This document shows positions 6,352-10,368 of a DNA stretch of 10,368 bases, piece by piece. The notes beneath the pieces were generated by a model. The model was not told the DNA's origin. It saw only the letters and a list, made by a program, of their open reading frames with translations, and made no database searches. A program made the translations under genes and the position numbers. The first letter of the stretch is position 1, and each line of letters begins with the position of its first letter. Location of the stretch: NCBI GenBank assembly GCA_902805495.1, contig CADCTH010000251.1, positions 1 through 10,368 of the forward strand, read 5' to 3'. Source of the DNA: an uncultured Actinomycetospora sp. GTDB lineage: Bacteria > Actinomycetota > Actinomycetes > Mycobacteriales > Pseudonocardiaceae.

Positions 6352-6387
6352 CAGCGTCGATCTGGGCGCGCCCTGAGATCGACGCTG
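6352..6387 (+). terminator. Strong hairpin downstream of parB, probable terminator
   Basis: CAGCGTCGATCT (6352-6363) and AGATCGACGCTG (6376-6387) form a perfect 12-bp stem 13 bases after the parB stop. The 12-base loop itself holds GGGCGCGCCC, which can extend the fold by three pairs. There is no U-run, as is common for hairpin terminators proposed in high-GC actinobacteria. It most likely ends the rsmG-parA-parB transcript. A palindromic protein-binding site is the alternative. Confidence 0.68.
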
Positions 6388-6494
6388 CCGTCGAGGGTGG
6401 CGGTGGTGCGCGACGGCCCGAACCGGTGACGGGGGGTCGCGCGGTTCGTCCGGCCGGGGGACCCCGTGGCCGGGAGGTCGGCGGGCGAGGACCG

Positions 6495-6500
6495 TATCCT
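6495..6500 (+). promoter_or_regulatory. Possible -10 element for the GNAT-family gene
   Basis: TATCCT fits the actinobacterial -10 pattern TANNNT and is the most AT-rich spot in the 195-bp spacer after parB. It lies 33 bases before the GTG start and after the parB hairpin, where a promoter would be needed. No convincing -35 element is visible about 17 bases upstream, so this is tentative. Confidence 0.3.
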
Positions 6501-6533
6501 CCACGCCGAGAGTCGTCGGGGAAGGCGGGACGC

Positions 6534-7217
6534 GTGTCGCGGAGCTGTGTCGGGGTCACCCTCGACAACATCGAGGAGCTGCCCAAGCAGTGTCGCCGCT
6601 GCGTCTACTGGGAGATCCCGCCGCACCTCGCCGACCAGGCCGAGGAGTTCGGAACCCTCGAGCTCGAGAAGGAGGCGTGGGTCAGCGGCGTCCTGCTCGA
6701 GTGGGGCTCCTGCGGGCGCATCGCCCACGTCGACGGCGTCCCGGCCGGGTTCGCGTTCTACGCCCCGCCCTCGGTGGTGCCGCGCGCCGTCGCGTTCCCC
6801 ACCGCGCCGGTGTCCCCGGACGCCGTCCTGCTGTGCGGCCTGCACGTCCTGCCGGACTTCGCCGGCGAGGGCATCGGCCGGCTGCTGGTCCAGGACGTCG
6901 TCCGTGACCTGACCCGCCGCGGGGTCAAGGCGGTCGAGGCCTTCGCCGACGACGGCGAGCGTCCCCGCGCCGAGGCCCACGGCCGCACGGAGACGGGGAC
7001 GCCGACGTGCGTCCTGCCCGCGGCGTTCCTGCGCGGCGTCGGCTTCAAGACGGTGGCGCCGCACCCCCGCTGGCCCCGGCTGCGCTACGAGCTGCGCACC
7101 GGCTTCAACTGGAAGGAGGACGTCGAGGCCGCCATCGCCCAGCTGCTGGGCACGGTGACGATCTCGACGGCCCCGGCCGCCGCGCCGGCCCCGGCCCGCG
7201 CCACCACACGGTCCTGA
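6534..7217 (+). CDS. GNAT-family acetyltransferase-like protein with N-terminal CxxC
   Basis: The 227-residue protein begins VTLDNIEELPKQCRRCVYWE, with a CxxC at C20 and C23. Its centre shows the GNAT pattern: VLLCGLHVLPDF (about 98-109), an acetyl-CoA pyrophosphate loop AGEGIGRLLVQDVV (110-123), and a late AAFLRGVGFKTV segment (163-174). The last 20 residues are Ala/Pro-rich and probably disordered. A homologue of unknown function sits after parB in mycobacteria (recalled as Rv3916c). The acceptor substrate is unknown. The GTG at 6534 has a purine-rich GGGAAGGCGGGA upstream. The gene is co-directional with parB but separated from it by a hairpin, and it converges on cwlM with 28 bases between stops. 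Confidence 0.8.
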   Translation: MSRSCVGVTLDNIEELPKQCRRCVYWEIPPHLADQAEEFGTLELEKEAWVSGVLLEWGSCGRIAHVDGVPAGFAFYAPPSVVPRAVAFPTAPVSPDAVLLCGLHVLPDFAGEGIGRLLVQDVVRDLTRRGVKAVEAFADDGERPRAEAHGRTETGTPTCVLPAAFLRGVGFKTVAPHPRWPRLRYELRTGFNWKEDVEAAIAQLLGTVTISTAPAAAPAPARATTRS

Positions 7218-7245
7218 CGCTGCGATGCCGACCTGCGGCTGACTG

Positions 7246-8403
7246 CTACACCCCGGCGGGGCGGTTGTGCTCGCGCTGCAGGACCTCGGCCCAGGTGAAC
7301 GTGCCGGTGGGCTTGTCGTCCTGCCCGAGCAGGTAGAGCCGCTTGACCGCGACGAGGATGCCCTCGGCGACGACGTCCCGGAAGCCGGGGTCGAGCAGGG
7401 CGGCGCGGTCGCGGTCGTTGGTGAGGTAGCCGATCTCGACGCGCACCGCGGGCATCCGCGTCAGGCGCAGCAGCTCCCACGGGCGGCCGTGCACGCCGCA
7501 GTCGAGCATGCGGGTGCGCGCCAGCAGCTCGCGGTGGATGAACCCGGCGAGGGCCTCGCCGACGGTCGAGGTGGCGCCGTTGCCCGTGCCGAAGTGGAAC
7601 GCGGCCAGGCCGTTGGCCGCGGGGCTCGCGTTGGCGTCGACGTGCAGCGACAGCACGACGTCGGCGCCCGCGGAGTTGGCGAAACCGGCGCGCTCGGCGT
7701 CGGTGGGGCAGTCCTGGGGGCCGTGGGAGAGCAGGGCCTCCATGCCGGCCGCGGCCATGCGCCCCTCGAGGCGGCGGGCGATGTCGGCGACGACGCCGGC
7801 CTCGGTGACCGCGTCGGGTCCGGAGCCCACGGACACGCCACGGTCGGCGCCGCCGTGGCCCGGGTCGATGACGATGCGCTTGCCCGACAGGCGCGGGCCG
7901 GCCCGGTGCAGACGCTCCTGCTCGCGCAGGAGGCCCGGCCGCCCACCCGTGACCTTGCGGCCCAGGTAGCCGAGGTGGCGCAGCGTGCGGGGTCCGCACA
8001 TGCCGTCGGGGCTCATGCCGTAGTCGCGCTGGAAGCTGCGCAGGGCCTGCTCGGTCTGCCGCCCGAACACGCCGTCGGCACGCCCGGAGTCGTACCCGAG
8101 CTCGAGCAGGCGCTCCTGGAGGGCGGCGACGTCGTCGCCGGTCAGCGGGCTCTGGGTGTGCAGCAGCAGCATGCGGTCGCCGAGGGCCCAGCGGGCGTCG
8201 CGCAGCGCGCGGTACGTGGCGGGGCCGACGATGCCGTCGGTGATGAGGCCCCGCTGCTGCTGGAAGATGCGGACCGCCTGCTCGAGCGCGTCGTCGAACA
8301 GGACGGGACCGGGTCCGCCGGGCTCGAGGATGCCCATCTCCTCGAGGGCTGCGCGTACCTCGGCGACCGGCGGGCCGGCGTCACCGCGGCTCAGCAGCTG
8401 CAT
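7246..8403 (-). CDS. cwlM: CwlM-like N-acetylmuramoyl-L-alanine amidase-fold protein
   Basis: The 385-residue protein has two peptidoglycan-binding type-1 repeats, roughly residues 4-68 and 84-147 (ITDGIVGPATYRAL and YDSGRADGVFGRQTEQALRSFQ). An Amidase_3 domain follows (about 175-358). Zinc ligands H183 (VIDPGHGG), E201 (VTEAG) and H254 (LSLHVDA) and the catalytic E323 (VEIGYLTN) are all present. There is no signal peptide. In mycobacteria CwlM is cytoplasmic; phosphorylated by PknB, it stimulates MurA and so controls peptidoglycan precursor synthesis. Gene order (trxB-trxA-cwlM) and the two-repeat layout support the same identity here. The C-terminus has threonines at 366, 368 and 370 (TGTFTWAEV), candidates for the regulatory phosphosite by position only. 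ATG 8401-8403 follows GGGAG (8412-8416) with 8 bases between. Confidence 0.9.
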   Translation of the reverse strand: MQLLSRGDAGPPVAEVRAALEEMGILEPGGPGPVLFDDALEQAVRIFQQQRGLITDGIVGPATYRALRDARWALGDRMLLLHTQSPLTGDDVAALQERLLELGYDSGRADGVFGRQTEQALRSFQRDYGMSPDGMCGPRTLRHLGYLGRKVTGGRPGLLREQERLHRAGPRLSGKRIVIDPGHGGADRGVSVGSGPDAVTEAGVVADIARRLEGRMAAAGMEALLSHGPQDCPTDAERAGFANSAGADVVLSLHVDANASPAANGLAAFHFGTGNGATSTVGEALAGFIHRELLARTRMLDCGVHGRPWELLRLTRMPAVRVEIGYLTNDRDRAALLDPGFRDVVAEGILVAVKRLYLLGQDDKPTGTFTWAEVLQREHNRPAGV

Positions 8404-8473
8404 GCAGTTCGCTCCCGATCGTCCGCGCCCGGGTCCGGACGCCCGGTGTGGGGTCGTGCCTCACTGGGGTCTC

Positions 8474-8479
8474 ATTGTG
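8474..8479 (-). promoter_or_regulatory. Weak candidate -10 element for cwlM
   Basis: Read on the reverse strand this is CACAAT, in the least GC-rich part of the 232-bp trxA-cwlM spacer and about 70 bases before the cwlM ATG. A promoter is expected here because a strong hairpin separates trxA from cwlM. No properly spaced -35 is visible (a CTGACG lies only 12 bases upstream), so the assignment is weak. Confidence 0.22.
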
Positions 8480-8555
8480 CCCTGCCGGGCGCGTCAGGCC
8501 GTGCAGCGGGGCGTCGGCGCGGGTCACGATCCGGCCGCGCCCGGTGGCCACACGA

Positions 8556-8598
8556 CGGCGCCGGGCGGTCACCCGCGAGGGGTGTCCGCCCGGCGCCG
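8556..8598 (-). terminator. Very strong hairpin after trxA, probable terminator
   Basis: CGGCGCCGGGCGG (8556-8568) and CCGCCCGGCGCCG (8586-8598) are a perfect 13-bp inverted repeat. After one T-T mismatch, five more pairs form (CACCC with GGGTG), leaving a 5-base loop. It begins 37 bases beyond the trxA stop on the reverse strand. There is no U-run. It should end, or strongly reduce, trxBA transcription before cwlM. RNA-end protection is another possible role. Confidence 0.75.
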
Positions 8599-8635
8599 GG
8601 GTCGTGCGGGCGATCCGGGCCGGACCCGGCCGCCG

Positions 8636-8962
8636 TCAGTTGATGACGTCCGAGAGGTCGTCGAGCAGCGCCGACTTCGGCCGGGCGCCGACGATCTGCT
8701 TGACCGGCTTGCCGCCCTGGAAGACGAGCAGCGTCGGGATCGACATGACCTGGTAGTCCCGCGCGGTGGCGGGGTTCTGGTCGATGTCGAGCTTGGCGAC
8801 GGTCAGCTTGTCGCCGTGCTCGGCGGCGATCTCCTCGAGGACCGGGGCGACCATCTTGCAGGGGCCGCACCAGGTCGCCCAGAAGTCGACGACGACGGGC
8901 TTCTCGCTGCCGAGGACCTCGTCGGCGAAGGTGGCATCGGTGACGTTCACGGGCACGCTCAT
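8636..8962 (-). CDS. trxA: Thioredoxin
   Basis: This classical 108-residue thioredoxin reduces protein disulfides in the cytosol and is itself recycled by thioredoxin reductase. The active site WCGPCK (31-36) follows VVVDFWAT, and the conserved cis-proline is P76 in MSIPTLLVF. The length is standard and there is no signal peptide. The ATG at 8960-8962 is preceded on the reverse strand by GGAAGGAA (8972-8979), about 9 bases away. It lies 44 bases downstream of trxB in the same direction, so the two are almost certainly co-transcribed from the stress promoter before trxB. In mycobacteria the equivalent gene is trxC. Confidence 0.96.
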   Translation of the reverse strand: MSVPVNVTDATFADEVLGSEKPVVVDFWATWCGPCKMVAPVLEEIAAEHGDKLTVAKLDIDQNPATARDYQVMSIPTLLVFQGGKPVKQIVGARPKSALLDDLSDVIN

Positions 8963-9006
8963 GGGCGGGCCTTCCTTCCGGGGTGGACGGTTGTCGGTAC
9001 GGCGGA

Positions 9007-10110
9007 TCAGGACGGGGCGGGGACGGCGTCGCCCGCGGGCTCGACCGAGCCCTCGTCGACGGAGCCACCGATGGCACCGCCGGTGCTGCGGGCGGTCGCC
9101 GGGCCCACGGACGCGAGTCCGTCGACCTGCGCCCCGTCGACGCCCGGGGTGGGCGGCGGGGCGGTGTCGCGGGTGTTGTCGGGCTGCTCGCTGAGCCAGC
9201 GCTCGGCGTCGATGGACGCCTGGCACCCGCTGCCGGCGGCCGTGATGGCCTGCCGGTAGGTGTGGTCGACGAGGTCGCCGCAGGCGAACACGCCGGGGAC
9301 GTTGGTCCCGGTGCCGGGCAGGGCCACGCGGACGTAGCCCTCGTCGTCGGTGTCGACGACGTCGCGGACGAGGTCCGAGCGCGGGTCGTGGCCGACGGCG
9401 ACGAAGAAGCCGGACACGGCCAGCGTCTCCTCCTCGCCGGTCAGGGTGTTGCGCACCCGCACACCCTCGACGGTGGTGTCGCCGAGGACCTCCTCGACCA
9501 CCGTGTCCGTGCGGATCGTGATCTTCGGGTCCTGGCGGGCCCGCTCCAGCATGATCCCGGAGGCGCGGAACTCGCTGCGCCGGTGGAGGATCGTCACCGA
9601 CCGGGCGAACCGGGTGAGGAAGGTGGCCTCCTCCATCGCGGAGTCGCCGCCGCCGACCACGACGATGTCCTGGTCGCGGAAGAAGAAGCCGTCACAGGTG
9701 GCACACGCGCTGACGCCGCGCCCGAGCAGCCGCTCCTCGCCGGGGACGCCGAGGTAGCGCGCCTGCGCACCCATCGCGAGGATGATCGCGCGGGCGCGGT
9801 GGTCGGTGCCGTTGACGCGCACGGACTTCACGTCCCCGCGCAGGTCGACCGACTCGACGTCCTCGGGGCGCAGGACGGCGCCGAAGCGCTCGGCCTGGCG
9901 GCGCATGCGGTCCATGAGCTCGGGGCCCTGGATCTCGTCGGCGAAGCCCGGGTAGTTCTCGACGCCCGTGGTGGTCATGAGGGCCCCGCCGAACTGGCTG
10001 CCCTCGAAGACGACCACGTCGAGCTGGGCACGCGACGAGTACACGGCTGCCGTGTACCCGGCCGGGCCCGAGCCCACGATGATCACGTCGTGGATGGTCT
10101 GCTCGCTCAC
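9007..10110 (-). CDS. trxB: Thioredoxin reductase (NADPH) with extended C-terminal tail
   Basis: This FAD enzyme passes electrons from NADPH to thioredoxin. The 367-residue protein shows the FAD motif VIIVGSGPAGYTAA (9-22), the redox centre CATC (C136, C139), the NADPH motif VVGGGDSAMEEA (151-162) and the second FAD motif GVFACGDLVD (273-282). The core ends near DAERWLSEQ (about 301-309). A further 58 residues rich in P, A, G, S and T follow with no recognisable domain, beyond the usual length of about 310-335. The GTG start has no Shine-Dalgarno sequence. Instead a SigR-type promoter ends only about 9 bases upstream, suggesting a leaderless mRNA. The gene probably forms an operon with trxA under disulfide-stress control. 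Confidence 0.95.
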   Translation of the reverse strand: MSEQTIHDVIIVGSGPAGYTAAVYSSRAQLDVVVFEGSQFGGALMTTTGVENYPGFADEIQGPELMDRMRRQAERFGAVLRPEDVESVDLRGDVKSVRVNGTDHRARAIILAMGAQARYLGVPGEERLLGRGVSACATCDGFFFRDQDIVVVGGGDSAMEEATFLTRFARSVTILHRRSEFRASGIMLERARQDPKITIRTDTVVEEVLGDTTVEGVRVRNTLTGEEETLAVSGFFVAVGHDPRSDLVRDVVDTDDEGYVRVALPGTGTNVPGVFACGDLVDHTYRQAITAAGSGCQASIDAERWLSEQPDNTRDTAPPPTPGVDGAQVDGLASVGPATARSTGGAIGGSVDEGSVEPAGDAVPAPS

Positions 10111-10112
10111 GT

Positions 10113-10126
10113 GGGCGTCAACGCCC
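10113..10126. repeat. Inverted repeat at the trxB transcription start region
   Basis: GGGCGT (10113-10118) and ACGCCC (10121-10126) are perfect 6-base arms around CA. The repeat overlaps the GTT -10 element of the proposed SigR-type promoter and ends two bases before the trxB start codon. It could be an operator half-hidden in the promoter or a chance feature of a high-GC region. Confidence 0.35.
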
Positions 10127-10147
10127 GGGAGCGCCCGAGGATTCCCC
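10120..10147 (-). promoter_or_regulatory. SigR/SigH-type ECF promoter for trxBA
   Basis: Read on the reverse strand the sequence is GGGGAAT (10147-10141), exactly 18 bases, then GTTG starting at 10122. This matches the actinobacterial SigR/SigH consensus GGAAT-N18-GTT, used by sigma factors released from a redox-sensitive anti-sigma factor during disulfide stress; trxBA is a classic target in Streptomyces. It sits in the 49-bp spacer between the upstream gene's stop and the trxB GTG (10110). By usual spacing, transcription would start at about 10110-10114, at or almost at the start codon. Confidence 0.8.
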
Positions 10148-10159
10148 GGATCGCCCCGC

Positions 10160-10368
10160 TCACCGGCCGACGAGCGTGTCGGAGAGGGTGAACGGCGCCC
10201 CGGCCGCGCAGTCGGGCCCGACGGCCAGCAGCCGGAACCTGGCGGCCGTGCCGGTGGGCAGGACGAGCAGCACCCCCGGCCGCCCGTCGACGACGACCTG
10301 CCGGTCGCCGACCGGGCGCACGCCGGCGGGGACGCCGTGCGCGGCGAGGCAGCCGGCGAGCCGTCCGG
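10160..10368 (-). CDS. C-terminal part of a protein upstream of trxB, possibly an RsmA-like anti-SigM factor (partial)
   Basis: An open frame enters from the right edge and stops with TGA at 10160-10162. It gives 68 residues beginning GRLAGCLAAHGVPAGVRPVGDR, then VVVDGRPGVLLVLP, ARFRLLAVGPDCAAG and ending SDTLVGR. Two cysteines and alternating hydrophobic strands suggest a small extracytoplasmic or soluble beta-rich domain. In mycobacteria the gene before trxB2 encodes the SigM anti-sigma factor RsmA (Rv3912), preceded by sigM. Position and this general style fit such a protein, but the membrane helix and zinc-binding anti-sigma domain lie outside the window. The coding frame itself is well supported; the function is inferred from synteny. 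Confidence 0.6.
   Translation of the reverse strand, partial: GRLAGCLAAHGVPAGVRPVGDRQVVVDGRPGVLLVLPTGTAARFRLLAVGPDCAAGAPFTLSDTLVGR

Noticed and set aside
7218..7245. Bidirectional terminator between the convergent GNAT-like gene and cwlM
   Set aside because: The 28-base spacer holds only a 4-bp GCCG/CGGC pair, too weak to support a terminator call.
7267..8643. Long forward-strand open frame opposite cwlM
   Set aside because: It mirrors cwlM codons and has no family motifs, while cwlM has intact repeats and active-site residues.
8636..9226. Possible trxB-trxA fusion, because the trxA frame stays open upstream into trxB
   Set aside because: The upstream extension is an arginine-rich shadow of trxB. 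trxB ends in its own stop in a different frame, and trxA has a good RBS and ATG at 8962.
1..10368. oriC/DnaA boxes, tRNA genes, CRISPR arrays or insertion sequences
   Set aside because: I looked for TTATCCACA-like boxes, cloverleaf patterns, spaced direct repeats and transposase motifs and saw none; the gene order only implies that oriC is nearby.

Overview
This window has very high GC, GTG starts, short overlapping genes and the chromosome-end gene order typical of Actinomycetia. The likely source is a Pseudonocardiales-like or related high-GC actinobacterium; this comes from gene order and protein style, not from a database search. The order matches the block beside oriC in Mycobacterium and relatives: rnpA - yidD - yidC - jag - rsmG - parA - parB - acetyltransferase, converging on cwlM - trxA - trxB and a gene that sits where an anti-sigma factor usually lies.

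Left part (1-3346): the last codons of a probable rnpA end at 103. A reverse-strand FkbM-family methyltransferase gene (93-866) comes next and overlaps the rnpA stop. It lies between rnpA and yidD, which are normally neighbours. A 150-bp divergent spacer with inverted repeats leads into yidD (1017-1361). yidD overlaps yidC (1355-2608), the membrane insertase. jag, an RNA-binding KH/R3H protein, follows at 2777-3346.

Middle part (3347-6534): rsmG (16S rRNA methyltransferase), parA and parB overlap end to start and probably form one transcript. Two parS centromere sites are visible, a perfect 14-bp palindrome just before rsmG and a second site inside the first codons of parA. The locus therefore carries the segregation ATPase, the CTP-binding ParB clamp and its loading sites together. 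A strong hairpin follows parB.

Right part (6534-10368): a GNAT-fold protein with an N-terminal CxxC converges on cwlM, a cytoplasmic amidase-fold protein that regulates peptidoglycan precursor synthesis in mycobacteria. On the reverse strand trxB and trxA (thioredoxin reductase and thioredoxin) lie upstream of cwlM and are separated from it by a very strong hairpin. Directly before trxB is a near-ideal SigR/SigH-type oxidative-stress promoter, placed so that the mRNA should start at or next to the GTG start codon. The last 209 bases encode the C-terminus of another reverse-strand protein, possibly the SigM anti-sigma factor.

Most of the window is conserved housekeeping DNA. The features most worth attention are the FkbM gene inside the rnpA-yidD pair, the SigR-type promoter with a probable leaderless trxB mRNA, the parS pair, and the long low-complexity tails on YidC and TrxB. 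I saw no tRNA, rRNA, CRISPR array, insertion sequence or oriC. No stretch longer than 300 bases lacks a gene.
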